A stretch of DNA of 64,000 nucleotides from Cryptomeria japonica (GCF_030272615.1 NC_081407.1:146941744-147005743), one strand, 5' to 3'. Positions 32,421-44,500 are shown, numbered from the stretch's first letter. Notes: generated from the sequence alone by a model not told the origin. Translations and numbers: made by a program.

Positions 32421-33955
32421 TGTTGGCAATATTGCATTATAACAGACAATGAAAGATTGTTGGCATTTCTCAAGGATATTGAGAAGGTTGTTGATGATTA
32501 TGGATATAACTGATTAAAGATGTTTTAATGTCTTGATATTATTATTTTGTCATTGATGTCAAGAAATTGATTTTCTAATTCAGTATGATGTTGCCATATC
32601 TTGAGAAGTATGATATGAAGATTATAAAGATGTCAGTAAAAGACACAGGAAAGAATATGATGAATAAGGTATTCAATGGGCAACTACTACCAATTCAGAG
32701 AATGATGAGATCATGATGTTTTAGATTGTTTTAACATCATACATATGTTGTAAATTGTAAAGGTTAATACTATACTATGTTATCAAGCAAAGAACCTAGT
32801 TAGTAAACCCTAAGGAACCTAGTCGGTAAACCCTAAGGTTATTGCTATAAGTTAATGAAGGCGGAATGTCTACCGAGTAGAGTTTAGTATTCACCGAGTT
32901 GTTACCGAGTTGTAACCGAGCTATAATAGAATGCATTAAATGTTTTCATGCGGTATTTAATGAAGGAAGCTGATGAGCTGGAGCGGATTAAATGATTGGT
33001 AAGCTGTGGAAGAAGTTTGTTAACGAATCTAAGGTAATGGAAAGTCGGCATGAAGATATACAACTCAGTTTGAACCACAATACCCTGGCACAAGTTCCAA
33101 GACTATTATGCAAGTTCCAAGGCGGGGTAAAATGTTTTCAGATCAAAAGATGCATTGAATCTGGACAAGATTGAAGATCTAATGGCTATGATTGATCATG
33201 GGAAATGTGATCAGGGAGATTATGTGGTTACCTAATTGTTTATAAATAGGAAACTATTGATAAACAATGTATGCGGGCAAGTTTATGCACAGGGATGCTA
33301 CATAGTGATTACCGAGCACAGAAGCTTGAAGACCTATTAGAATAACAGAGTATAGAAGCCCAATAGATAGACAAGATTAGTTCTATGTCTAGATTGTATT
33401 GAACAAATAGGAATCTACTTTAGCATTTTAGATGTGAAGTTGCAGATAGATTTTTATTATTGTTATTTTGTGAAAGTGACAGAAAATCTCTTAACCGAGT
33501 GGACTTAACAGTCTTATATGTAAATCCTCTAGCAAGGTGACATTCTGATTGAGTGTTTGAAATCCTTTAACAAGGTCACTTCTAACAAAGTGAAGATCCT
33601 AACAGATCTGAGGGAAATCCCTTAACCGGGTCATATCTACCAATGTGTTTGTAATCTTTAACAGGATTTTCTTTTAACTAAGCATACTCTAGAAGAGTAT
33701 ATTTCTTAGTGGGTCCGAAATCCCATAGTGGTTTTTCCCTATTTGGGTTTCCACGTTAAATCTAGTGTTATGAGGTTTATATTGTTCATATGCTTTTGAG
33801 TTTGCATGTTTAACAGTTTTGGTTATATGACTGATATATATGTTATCGAGGTTGAATCTGATGTTTTTATGGATAATTAAGTTTGTATGATTCACCCCCC
33901 CCTCTCATCTTGTTGGCTATTGGATCTATACTTATATTAAGTATCAGAACTATCA
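32421..33955 (+). repeat. F 3' LTR
   Basis: 1535 bp, equal in length to the 5' copy. TGTTGGCAATATTGC to AGAACTATCA, followed by TSD TAAGT. Confidence 0.95.
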
Positions 33956-33960
33956 TAAGT

Positions 33961-34500
33961 CTCAACATAATCAACTCCTTCTTCCTGTGAACAACCTTTG
34001 CAAATGAATCTAGCCTTGTTTCTTACAACTTAACCTTCCTCATTCAATTTATTCCTGAAAACCCATTTAGTTTCAATAATATTCTTATCTTCAGGTCTGG
34101 GAACTAATTCTCATGTCTTATTCTTTTCTATTTGATCTAATTCTTCTTCCATTGCTTTCATCCAATTTTCATCTTTACTTGCTTTAATAAATGATTCTGA
34201 TTTAATTTGAGAAATCAAACATATCTCTTTAGTAGCTAGCCTTCTTCTAGTCATCACACCTTTTCTTTTATCTCCAATTATCTAATTTTTAGAATGATTT
34301 AGTTTCACATACCTGGGAGTATTTGAATTTTCTTGATTTACTGACTCTTTCTATTTTTCAACGGTCACAGTTGAATTTTCTGATTTTGTCGGAGTCACTA
34401 ATTCAATGCTTTGAGAAATTTCTTGCATTATAGTTCAGGTCTGATAAATTCATCTTCCGGTCCATAGTCAGATGATCTGATCTGATTATTGCCTTGTTCA
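33961..34500 (-). pseudogene. pol: N reverse transcriptase, N-terminal half
   Basis: The minus strand reads NWMKAMEEELDQIEKN, then RPEDKN-IIETKWVF and LNEEGKVVRNKAR. These are the opening RT boxes (W-x-x-A-M-x-x-E-x-x-x-I-x-x-N-x-T-W, K-W-V-F-K-x-K). The region ahead of it holds the acidic linker after integrase. It joins the C-terminal half at 26195 once F is removed. Confidence 0.82.
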
Positions 34501-35224
34501 TCCACCTTAACATTTATGCTCTCCATTATCCTATTTCATCTTTTGTTATAACATCTATATGCTTTACTCTTAGTAGAATAACCCAAAAATATTCCTTCAT
34601 CACTTCTAGGATCAAATTTTCCCAATGCATCATCTCTTCTAATGTAGCATTTACTTCCAAAAATTCTAAAATATCTAATAGTAGTAGTATGACCAAACCA
34701 TAATTCATAAGGAGTCTTACCGGTATTACCTAATATGTGTACTTTGTTGAAAGTGTATACAATGGTATTGATAGCTTCTCTCCAATAGATATCAAACAAT
34801 TTAGCTTTAGTCATCATAGTCCTTGTCGCATACAATATGGTTCTATTTTTCCTTTGCGCCAATCCATTCTTCTATGGAGTTCTAGGTGCAGAAAGTTGTC
34901 TTTTGGTTCCATTCTTCTCACAAAACCTGTTGAATTCACTAGATGAAAAATCACCACCTTGATTTGATCTTAAGCATTTTATCTTCAATCATGTCTCAGT
35001 CTCAACCATAGCTTTGAAAATTCTAAATTACTCAAGAGCTTTTAATTTTTCTTTTAAAAATGCAACCCACATCATTCTAGAGTAGTCATCAATAAGTAAC
35101 ATAAAATATTTATCGCCTTGAAAACTTTTAGTCCTTCTCGGTCCACACAGATCAATATGAATAAGATTAATAATTTTATTAGATTTATCATGTATGCTTC
35201 TAAAATAAGTTCTGAATTGCTTAC
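34501..35224 (-). pseudogene. pol: N integrase core
   Basis: LIHIDLCGP (first Asp) and FMLLIDDYSRMMWVAFLKEK are followed by the second Asp region near 34960. The reading then gives NGLAQRKNRTILYATRTMM, where the third catalytic residue Glu is Gln (codon at 34854-34856, minus strand). After it come YWREAINTIVYTFNKVH and TPYELWFGHTTTIRYFRIFG. It stops at 35224 at insertion X. Upstream sequence resumes at 48914. Confidence 0.85.
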
Positions 35225-37890
35225 TAATGTAGGAGCATCCCCGGTTCATAGCAATCTCGTATCAACCAAAAATATTTTGCTTTATGTTTGAAGTTTCAAC
35301 ATTTCTTTCTCTGTGTCTTGGTTTTGGCTCACCAGATCTTGTGGAGTTGGATTCTACTAGAAGACTTGATCATCTTCCTTATTCCCAAACCACACAACAT
35401 TTGGATCTTTTTTTGACAAGTTATCGCTATCAGTTTCCATGATAGTTTCTTGTTACTGGTTGACAATTTCCTGTTACTGGTTGCCTGGACCTATTTTCAT
35501 TATGATCTACCGGACCCCTTTCATAGCTTGTGGAGCTTTGAGCATCGATTCCAATATTTCATGGCATGTCCCCAACCTTTTCCCATGATCTACACTTCAT
35601 CCTTTGGATTTTCCAAAGGAATCTCTTAGTAGAGGCCGACCTTGTTGGTTTTACACGTTAGGTCTTGTTCTTTGGGTTTTGATCCCTTTTTGGGCCGACC
35701 AGATCCCCTTAGATCATATAAATCATTGTATTAAGCATTAGAATGACAGATCAAATGATCAGTTAGTTAGAATGAGCATCAAAGATAGATCTTAAGATTG
35801 AAGGTCCCGGTTGTGACCTATTTTGTACTTTGAGCATGTTTTAGTAGGCCTGTGAGCCGGTGCTTATAACCGAGTTGTTACTAGTTGGTTGTTATCAGTT
35901 TTCATGAAATAAAACAATCTATTTTGATTTACCTCCATCATATATTTGTGTTTCCATTGTGTTTACTCTTGTAGTACCCCTTCTCGATCGAACTTTTTAG
36001 ACTGATATTTTGTTGCAGTTTACCTTTCAGTTGATACATTACTGCTAAACATTATTCAAACGTATTTGATATTATTTCATGCTTTATGTGGATATGGGAT
36101 GCATACCTTATTTACAGTATTTCAGTACTAGTGATTCGTAGTATTTTAGGGATTATTACTATGTACTGACACTTTACTTTATCTATGCAATGTGTAATTA
36201 TATGTTGCGTGTCTGGAAGTGTATTGGATGCAAGGGGACGATTTTCCTTCACTCACTTCGGTGAGATAGGGAACATCGCAATTCTCCTTCATCGGTGTGT
36301 GTGTTGTGTATTCTATATTTATATACATACATGTGTGGTTCGATGATGCAGGATATCAAAGGTACAAGTACTGGGTAGGTACGGGTATCTTCTCCACTTG
36401 GCTTCACAAGTCTGAGCGTGCCTTATATGTCCGATGGGAGCGGAGGAGATAGTTGTTGACTCTAATTTTTATCCTCAGTCTACTCATGTGAATGTCATTA
36501 GTTTGGTCATCCGCTCCTTTTGTTCAACCTTCGAATTTTGTTCGTTTGGCTTCTTCTTGTATTTTTTCTCAATTTGCGTGCCATAGGGGGTGTGATTATT
36601 TATTTGAGTTTAAGTCATCATTTCATAGTTGGTATAAGTAATTTATGCATTATTATGCCTTTGTGTTATGAACTTAGCTTATTGAGTGAAGTTATTAGAT
36701 TTAAATTAATAATTGCCTTATTTCGAAAAGTAACTATATTTAAATCATATAGAAAAACAAAATATATAAAGTTAATTCTATTGTTTTTAGATTTAAAGAA
36801 AAATAAAAATAGAGTTAAATTATTGATTTTTACTTTTGTTGAAAAAGTAATTAAATTTCATGATGGAAGAAATGTATTTTTCAAAAAATAAAGAAATTCT
36901 CATTTAATTTTGAAGGAAAATAGATAAAGTTGATTTCATTATTTAAATGTTTTTGGGTGAGAAAATTATTTCAACCTAAAAGTTTAGGTTAAAATATTTT
37001 TCCTATTTATCCCTGTAAATATTTTTGGAAGAGGAGGTTGTTTTGGAGGAGGAAATTCTGGAAAATTGCTTGGAAGGAAGATTTTGCTTTGGTCTGGTAA
37101 TCTGGAGAAAAGCTCACGAATTTCTTCTAGAAAGCTCCATAGGTTGGATGATTTCTACTTTGTTGTTTTAAAAAAAAAAAATCTATGCTTCTTTCCCTTC
37201 TTTTGGATGTTGTAAAAAGATTGATTAAATGATTGTTGTGTTATGGGTTTAGTTGCTATGAGGTTTATTGAAAAATCTCAGTCCATTTTGTTATTAAAAT
37301 GCAACTTCAAGCTCTTCCTAATTTACTCCATGAAAAATTGTGGTTTAAAAATTCCATTCTTTCTTTTTGTTTATGAAAATAATTTGGTTTCCTGGTGATT
37401 GTAGCTTTTAAATTTTTGTGAAATTGGTAGAATCATTCTGGCAAAATTTTGCCAAGAAATTCCCCTTGTGTCTTCATTTGTTTAAATAAAAATTCTTCCT
37501 GGTAGTTTCAAAATTGAAGAAAATTCTGAGTGTAAATTCTTCTTTTCCCATTCTTGTTTTGGCAAAAAAATCCAATTGGGGAATGGCAATCAAGTTAGTT
37601 CCCAGTCAATTTGATTTTGGGAATGAAATTGTTTGTTTTGGGAAGCTATCTTCCATCTCTGTTTTGTCTCAGAGATTGTATTTTCTGGTAAAATTTCATT
37701 ACGAGTGATTAATTTCAGTATGCTAGTTTTGTTCAATTTTAAAAAAAAAAAATTCGATTGATGGTGTTTTATGAGTATGGGATCACAGAGAATTAAATCT
37801 CTGTCAATTCATTTTGATGAATTGATTATTTAAAAAAAAAAAAAAAAATTAAATTAGATTGCTTTTGGCAAAGGGGGGGGGGAGGCAGAA

Positions 37891-38071
37891 GCCTGCTACC
37901 CCACAGTAGCAGTGCTACCATAAGGTAGCAACTCCTACCCCACGGCAGCAATGCTACCGTATGGTAGCACTTGCTACTGTGAGGTAGCAGTGCTACCCTG
38001 CAGTAGTACCTGCTACCATTTGGTAGTAGTGCTACCGTAAGGTAGCACTTGCTACCTTTCGATAGCAGCAC
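37891..38071. repeat. GCTACC/GGTAGC palindromic tandem block in G LTR
   Basis: Irregular units of about 18-20 bases alternate GCTACC and GGTAGCA, so neighbouring half-units can pair. The matching block in the 3' LTR (46838-47005) has about one unit fewer. The block gives a long minus-strand frame of repeated L-L-P-x-G-S-x-C-Y units by composition. Confidence 0.85.
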
Positions 38072-38165
38072 GGGCACCCTCCATCAAAAAAAAGAAACAA
38101 CACCCCCCAATTTTGACCGAATATAACATTCGGCTTTTTTTAATTATCTTTTTTAAGTTTAAAAA

Positions 38166-38222
38166 AAATAATATATATATATTTAATAATAAATAATAAT
38201 AATATATATATATATATATATA
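38166..38222. repeat. AT-rich microsatellite in G LTR
   Basis: (TA)n and AATAATAAT runs. The 3' LTR counterpart at 47096-47164 has an (AAT)n and TATTAA pattern instead, so this site has changed independently in the two LTRs. Confidence 0.8.
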
Positions 38223-39997
38223 AATATTATTTTGTTTATTTGTTTTATTTATGTGTTTTGCAAAATAAAAGCTTAATCATGATTTCTAGAAATAAATGTG
38301 ATTTTTTAGAATTAAATATTATATTTTTATATATGTTAATATAATATAATCATATAATATTATATTCGATGAATATATATTTATATTGGAATTATATTAT
38401 ATTATTATATATACATGTTTAATTTGGAATTAAATTTAGATTATGGTTATAGTCAATTTGAGTTAATTGTAATTCAATCATAATCAAATGATTGGGGGAT
38501 TAAATTTTAAATGTAGGTTTAATTAGCCTTATTAGACATGTGACTTCATTGTTTTCCTTATATTAATATAAATGTAATTTCTTTATTTTTGGAAAATCTT
38601 TATTGCAAGTATTTTATGCTTTTTGACTGCTTTAAGAAAAGATTGCCTGTTTAGGATCTTGTGTTATAGTAATTGCAATCAAGTTTAAATTTCATTGCAA
38701 TTCTAGTGAGTTGTCATTATGTCGTATGATGTATACCCCCTTAGTCAGGCGTCGTTGTTTAAACCCTAAGGATGTGAGCCATTGTGTGTTATATTTCCAA
38801 ATGGTCAATCTTGGGTTAGTGACTGTGAGTCCTTCACATGTGATATGTCAGGATTAGATATGGCTGTTAGTTTCACCAAAGAGTTCTCATAGAGAAACCT
38901 TTACTATTAGTGTCCTAGGAGAGAGAGTGGCTTTCAAGCAGTGGCCGCACCCGAAGTGGTTGACAAGATAACCCCTCGAAAGTCAGTTAACAAGTGATAA
39001 CCTAAAAATTGATTAGGGGGTGGGTATTTATTAATTTAATTAAGATATTGTACCCCGCACATGGTTGAGTGCTTGTATAAGCTCAAGGTGTTGTGGGAAG
39101 GCCTGGAATGGCAAACCTACCACCTTGTCTTCATGAAAGGTTGGTAGGGTCCGCATGATAATTAGATGGAGCCGGGGGTTCAGGAGAGGTTACTAGGATA
39201 ACCCAGGATGGGGGTCAGGACCTATGGAGACCTACCTAGGGTAACCATCTTAAGCCATGTGATGACACTCTCTCTTTAGGGTCACTAGTGTTTGTGAGTT
39301 GAGTCACTTGAGTTTTGCAGAGTCGTGTGTATTGTCATACTTGTCTTATTGCTTGCTTGATGGTCTTCTACTATCTCCTAGCAGGGTGGGGTGGTTCCAT
39401 TATGGGATCACATGGTTGGGTGGTAGTGCCACTTCCCATCGAATATCTTTGTTCTTACCTTCATTCAAGGATTGGCTTCGCTGGTGTACCTTGGTTCGTG
39501 CTTCATGTATCAACTCATGTTCTTGATATTGTACCTTTGAGACTCGTGTGGTCATTGTATCAGTAACTTTGTAACCTATGTACTTTATTTGTTCTATTGA
39601 AGCCATGTAATTTATGGAATGTTGTAATTTAAAGTTCAATGGAATGTATGTTATTTTAGTTATCTTACATCTTATGTATAAATGAATCATTGGAAGTATA
39701 TATTGTAACTCTTTAAACCTATCTATTTGGAATCAATTTTTGAGTTTGAGTCAATTAATCGTAATTGACTTTCCCTAATTTAGATGGATAATTGGATTAA
39801 TATTGTGTTGTAGTTTTAATTTGAAGTAATCTTCATTGGTAACCCTTTAGGATGTCATTGTTAGACTTCTGCTTGTGTTATTATACGTGCAATGTTATAA
39901 TGAATGCACTTAATCTTTAAAAAAAAAAAAATTGTTGTACCCTTTAGTTGCCTTGTAGTGTGGTTTTCCTTTAGGGTTTCCGGTGGGGCATTACATT

Positions 39998-40010
39998 TGG
40001 TATCAGAGCC
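39998..40010 (+). promoter_or_regulatory. G primer-binding site
   Basis: TGGTATCAGAGCC, two bases after the LTR end, initiator tRNA-Met type. Confidence 0.93.
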
Positions 40011-40147
40011 CATGTTTCAACACTGGGTACTCTGGCATGTAGTGAGCCCATTCAGCTTGACCTTTTATGTAGGTCTTAGTGTTTGAGTTTTCCTTGCTTT
40101 ATCCTTGTTGTAGATCTGAGCCGTTTTCTCTTTTGCAGTGTTAGGTC

Positions 40148-40433
40148 ATGGCTAGGAAAGCTAAGGGAGTTGGCCATGTTGGTGGCCACAATAGAGGTAG
40201 AGGTGGGGGACAGGGTCGAGGTTTAGACCGCCATAGTCCTTCACCACCACCCGCTCATGTGAGTGTAGATCAGGAGTAGTTTGTGCATTGGGATTCACCA
40301 CATGCAGGAGAGCAAGTTCCCGAAAGGGAAGAGCTGAGATAGATGTTCCAGGAGGTTCTAGCTAGGCTAGGCCCCAAGCCTGAGGGTGAGCAGCCTATCC
40401 ATGCTCAGGTTGGGGAGTTGCATTAGCAGGTTC

Positions 40434-40471
<38 letters not shown>

Positions 40472-41430
40472 CTACTAGAAGGAGGGAGGTCCCAGTTGAC
40501 CATGACCCGGCTCCCTTGGGTCACATTAAGGACTTGATGAGAACCAACCCTCCCTTCTTCGATGGTCGAGGTACAGGTCTCGAGGCAAAGACTTGGCTGA
40601 TCAATTTGGATAGGTTTTTCGCTATGTTTTCAGATAGTAGCAACACCAGAGCAAGATGTGCCATCATGCATCTCAATGATTTTTCTTCGATCTGGTGGAG
40701 GTTAGAGGAGGAGAAGATCGGTCTGAGTATCAACACCATTTCTTGGGAGATATTCTTAGAGAGATTCATTGCATGGTTTCTCTCACCGCAGTGGAGGCAG
40801 ACTCGAGCAGACGATTTGTATGCTTTGTAGTAGTTTGGTATGTTAGTTGACCAGTTTGAGCATAGATTTTATGAGCTGAAATAGTATGTCAGGATTGGTA
40901 ATGATGAGGCTATGCTTGTGTAGCATTTTTTGAGAGGTCTTAATGACCGTATCAGTGGAGGGGTTAGAGTTTTTGAGCTAGCTTTAGTTGAGGTAGCCGT
41001 GGCAAAAGACAGATAGGTTGAGAAAAACCTCAGCCGCGCGCATGGTGGACAGTCAGGGGTATAGATAGGGAGTGTTCCTTTCAGTGGGAACAGAGCTCAT
41101 GGGAATCAGTCCCAGTCAGTTGCACCATTTAGGACTCCTCAAGCACCCGTTAAGGGTGGACAACAATAGCAACAACAACAACAGCAGCCACAGAGACCAA
41201 AACAATTCCAGGGCCAGCATAGTGGCAATTGTCAGCATAGGAGAAACAGGAACTGGCAGTGGAGTAGACAGGGTTTTCTAGGACAATCTTCTTAGAGTGC
41301 ATCTCAGGCCCCTAGCAGGGGAAGCTTTCAGCAGTTCAGTGGACCAACTGGAGGTAGAGGACTAGGTAGAGGAGCTTGCTACTCTTGTGGGCAATTCAGC
41401 CATATAGCCATGCAGTGTCCTTAGCGTTCC
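40148..41430 (+). pseudogene. gag: G gag
   Basis: The likely start is ATG 40148 (MARKAKGVGHVGGHNRGRGG, basic N-terminus). After the (GA)n run at 40439-40469 the reading is one frame off, and gag continues as GHIKDLMRTNPPFFDGRGTG and TWLINLDRFFAMF. F-F-D-G and the W-L-x-x-x-x-x-x-F block are typical of chromovirus gag. A Gln-rich segment follows, then an intact zinc knuckle CYSCGQFSHIAMQC near 41377-41418. About a dozen TAG stops break it; many stand where Gln is expected, for example inside the poly-Gln stretch near 41167. Confidence 0.88.
40439..40469. repeat. (GA)n microsatellite inside G gag
   Basis: About 15 GA units. The gag frame before it (from ATG 40148) and after it (from 40516) differ by one position, so a change in dinucleotide repeat number can account for the only frame change in the polyprotein. 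Confidence 0.85.
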
Positions 41431-42060
41431 CACTAGATAGGAAGTCAGAGGCCAACTGCATCAGAGCCTACAGTAGGGGATGCTGGTAGATCCCACAGAG
41501 TGTTTGCAGCGGTGGATGATCACCCTACTAAGCATCAGGGGACTATTATTGAGACCATAGGTGTGTTGTGTGACATCCCTATCTTAGTGCTTTTTTACTC
41601 TAGTGCTTCAGATTCTTTCATTTCTTCGTCCATTGTGGAGTGGTGTGGACTTGCGTCTACCAAGCAGGAGGATAGGTGGCAATTAGAGTTGGCTACCGGG
41701 TTACGCATGTTTGTAGATGCCTTTGTTCCTAGTTGTGAGTTGGACCTAGGACCCTTTGTGACTTTGGTTGACCTTCAAGTCATTCCTTTGGGGTCCTATG
41801 GAGTAGTGTTGGGGATGGATTGGTTATCATCTCACAGTGCTCGTGTAGACTGTCATCAAAAGACAATAGAGTGTTTAGATGACCATGGGAGGAAAGTGGA
41901 GATCGTTGGAGTTCAACGATCAATATCCTTACATATGATTTCCGCTATGCAACTTAAGCGGTGTATGCATAGAGGATGTCAAATTTTTGCAGTAACTCTT
42001 GAGGATATGGATGAGGGAGAGAGTCAAGAAATCACTCTTGATGGTCACCCTATTCTTTGA
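41431..42060 (+). pseudogene. pol: G aspartic protease region
   Basis: TIIETIGVLCDIPILVLFYS then SASDSFISSSIVEWCGL matches the chromovirus retropepsin, where L-F-D-S-G-A-S-H-S-F-I-S is expected. Here the catalytic D is Tyr (41596-41598) and G is Ser, so the active site is lost. The later block LQVIPLGSYGVVLGMDWLSS is well preserved (the L-G-M-D-W-L motif). The frame is open for 186 residues and ends at a TGA at 42058. Confidence 0.85.
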
Positions 42061-42960
42061 GAGTATGCTGATGTGTTTCCATTGGAGATTCTTGGTATGC
42101 CTTCGAAGCGAGACATAGACTTTTGCATTGACTTGGTTCCTGGTGCAGAACCTATTTCGAGAGCTCCATATCGAATGACTACTCAAGAGCTGAGTGAGTT
42201 GAAGTTGTAGATGGAGGAATTGTTGGCCAAGGGATTCATTCATTCTAGTGTCTCTCCTTGGGGTGCGCCTATTATCTTCGTAAAGAAGAAGGATGGTTCT
42301 CTTCAGTTATGCATTGATTACCGATAGTTGAATAAGGTAACCATCTGGAATTGATATCCATTGCCTCATATAGATGACATTTTTGATCAGGTGAAGGGAG
42401 CCAAGGTGTTCTCTAAGATTGATCTGAAATCTGGGTATCATCAGTTATGCATTCACGATGCAGACATTCATAAGACGACCTTTCGCACTTGTTATGGTCA
42501 CTATGAGTTTATAGTGGTGCCATTTGGGTTGACAAACACACCTTCAGTTTTCATGTGCCTCATGAATGGGGTTTTTTGCACCTACCTTGATCATTTTGTC
42601 CTTGTATTCTTGGATGATATATTGATTTATTCTAGATCTATGGAAGAGCATGAGGGTCACTTACGACAGGTATTGCAGTGCTTGAGGGAGAATTAGCTTT
42701 ATGCCAATTTGGCAAAGTGTGATTTCTTCCAAACTGAGGTGAACTATCTTGGTCATGTGGTTTCAAGAAAGGGTGTATCTGTGGATCCTTCAAAGATCCA
42801 AGCCATAGTGGATTGGCCAGCACCGACCAATGTTTCAAAGGTTTGGAGTTTTATGGGTTTGGCTGGATATTACCATCACTTTGTTCAAGGTTTTTCCCGG
42901 ATAGGTCACTCGATTACTTCTCTTCAGAGGAAAGGGAAGAAGTTTGTTTGCTCAGAGTAG
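42061..42960 (+). pseudogene. pol: G reverse transcriptase
   Basis: YADVFPLEILGMPSKRDIDF leads in. The RT boxes follow: [72 protein letters not shown] and the catalytic box FLDDILIYS at 42607-42633, both Asp intact. VNYLGHVVSRKGVSVDPSKI ends the domain. In-frame stops at YR(stop)LN, WN(stop)YPLP and EN(stop)LYANL each fall where Q or R is conserved (CAG to TAG, CGA to TGA). Confidence 0.92.
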
Positions 42961-43440
42961 TGTGAGTCAGTGTTTCGTACCTTGAAGGAACTCCTTGTCA
43001 GTGCTCCGATTTTGGGAGTCCTTGATCCATCTCGAGATTTTATGGTATGCACAGATGCCTCTTTAGAAGGTATAGGTGCAGTGCTTATGCAGGATGGACA
43101 TGTGGTTGCCTATGAGTCTCACAAACTCAAGGACCACGAGTTGAACTATCTAGTTCATGATTTGGAGTTGGTAGCTGTAGTGCATGTGTTGGTTAGATGG
43201 CATCATTTTCTATTAGGGCGTCGATTTGAGTTGCATAGTGATCACCACAGTTTGCAGTATATTTTCACACAGCCGAACTTGAATGCTCGAAAATGAAGGT
43301 GGATGGAATTCCTCTGTGAGTATGATTTTGAGGTTCGATATATTCAGGGGAAAGAGAACGTAGTGGCAAATGCTTTGAGTCATAGGCGGCATGAAGTTTC
43401 AACATTGTCCCTTGGAGTGGACTTGAGAGAGAGAATTCTT
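42961..43440 (+). pseudogene. pol: G RNase H
   Basis: PILGVLDPSRDFMVCTDASL has the first catalytic Asp. It continues GIGAVLMQDGHVVAYESHKL, HDLELVAVVHVLVRWHHFLL (Glu intact) and FELHSDHHSLQYIFTQPNLN (Asp intact). The ALSH(R) end follows, so it is a Gypsy RNase H with recognisable active residues. Two stops interrupt it, at 42958-42960 and near 43294. Confidence 0.9.
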
Positions 43441-44500
43441 GGAGTCCTTCCTTAGGATTCTTGGTATCAAGATGTTAGAGCCATTTTGGAGTCTGGAAGG
43501 CCTTTAGAGGGTAGGTTTTTTAGTTTTATCCTTGAGGAAGATGGCCTTCTTCATCATCTTGGTTGGATCTATGTACCTCCTTTGGAGGGTCTTCGCACTT
43601 TGATCATGACAGAGGCCCATCGTGCACCTTATTTGACACATCTAGGTGTCAAGAAGATGCACGCAGATCTTAGACAGATTTATCAATGGGCTGGCATGAA
43701 ACGTGACATCGCTGATTTTGTGTCAAAGTGTTTGGAATGTCAACAAGTGAAGGTGGAGCACCAACACCCGGCAGGGCTTTTACAGCCTAATATAGTACTG
43801 GATTGGAAATGGGACATCATTTCCATTGATTTTATTGTTGGGTTTCCTATCTCTTCACGTCGATATGATGCCATTGTGGTCATTGTTGATAGGTTGACCA
43901 AGGTTGCTCATTTTGTTCCTATTCGAGCTTCCTATACAGTAGTAGTAGTGGCACGTGTCTTCTTGGAAGATGTAGTGAGATTGCATGGGATTCCAAGGTG
44001 GATCATTTATGATAGAGATCATGTCTTTACCTCAGCATTGTGGACCTCACTTCAGCATGCTTTGGGGACTCAGTTGAACTTTAGTTCAGCTTATCATCTA
44101 GAGACAGATGATCAGACTGAGCATGCAAATCAGGTTTTAGAGGACATGCTTCGCATGTATGTTATGGACCAGCAGTCACATTAGGAGGATTATATTTATC
44201 TAGTGGAGTTTTCTTATAACAATTGATATCATAGCTCCATGGGTATGTCTCCCTTTCAGGCATTGTATGGTCATCCTTTCCATACTCCTTTGAGTTGGGA
44301 TCGGTTAGAGGACAAGGTTCTTATAGGACCGGATATTCTTCGAGAGATGGAGCAGCAGGTTGAGCGGATTCGGGAGCATTTGGTAGCTGCACAGGATGGG
44401 CAGAAGAAGTATGCAGATGCTCATAGGGTAGACCGTCAGTTTTCTGTTGGTGACCGTGTGTTCTTGAGAGTGCATCCATGAAAGAGTTTGATCCATTATG
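43441..44500 (+). pseudogene. pol: G integrase
   Basis: HRAPYLTHLGVKKMHADLRQ and CLECQQVKVEHQHPAGLLQP form the HHCC zinc domain. The catalytic Asp pair lies in ISIDFIVGFP and IIYDRDHVFTSALWTSLQHA. The Glu is not at its usual place: T-D-G-Q-T-E-R is read as TDDQTEHANQ, which keeps E with altered neighbours. QALYGHPFHTPLSWDRLEDK and GDRVFLRVHP follow. Stops occur after QQSH and at YNN(stop)YHSS. Active integrase would insert the cDNA and create the 5-bp TSD. Confidence 0.9.

Larger units (their letters stand above)
26196..33955 (+). mobile_element. Copia element F
   Basis: A full-length plus-strand Copia element. Both LTRs are 1535 bp (26196-27730 and 32421-33955) and the interior is 4690 bp. 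The TSD is TAAGT (26191-26195 and 33956-33960). PBS, PPT, gag, protease, integrase, RT and RNase H are all present in order. It has about seven premature stops and two frameshifts in RT. Integrase has lost its catalytic Glu and the gag knuckle its last Cys. By eye the LTR pair differ at roughly a dozen sites in the first 300 bases. It is nested in the RT of N. Confidence 0.95.
35970..39995 (+). repeat. G 5' LTR
   Basis: 4026 bp. It holds poly-A tracts, a GCTACC/GGTAGC repeat block (37891-38071), an AT microsatellite (38166-38222) and an extra stretch of about 75 bp near 38975-39055 bounded by ACCCC repeats that the 3' copy lacks. Several short ORFs occur in both LTRs in parallel; they are products of the LTR duplication and are not genes. 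Confidence 0.96.

Noticed and set aside
35225-35969. Initial reading of this stretch as part of the N coding region
   Set aside because: It has no Copia sense and is bounded by CTTAC duplications; the N frame closes perfectly without it.
36520-36891. ORFs in the G LTRs (36520-36891 with 45414-45680; 37514-37708 with 46450-46644; 39299-39566 with 48157-48424)
   Set aside because: They are seen twice only because LTRs are duplicates. They are not flanked by start or splice signals and differ by frameshifts between copies.
37741-37855. Poly-A tracts as sign of processed pseudogenes
   Set aside because: They occur inside both G LTRs at the same position and have no retrogene upstream.
37826-38077. 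Minus-strand frame of repeated LLPWGS-like units
   Set aside because: It is the GCTACC/GGTAGC repeat block of the G LTR translated; there is no coding context.
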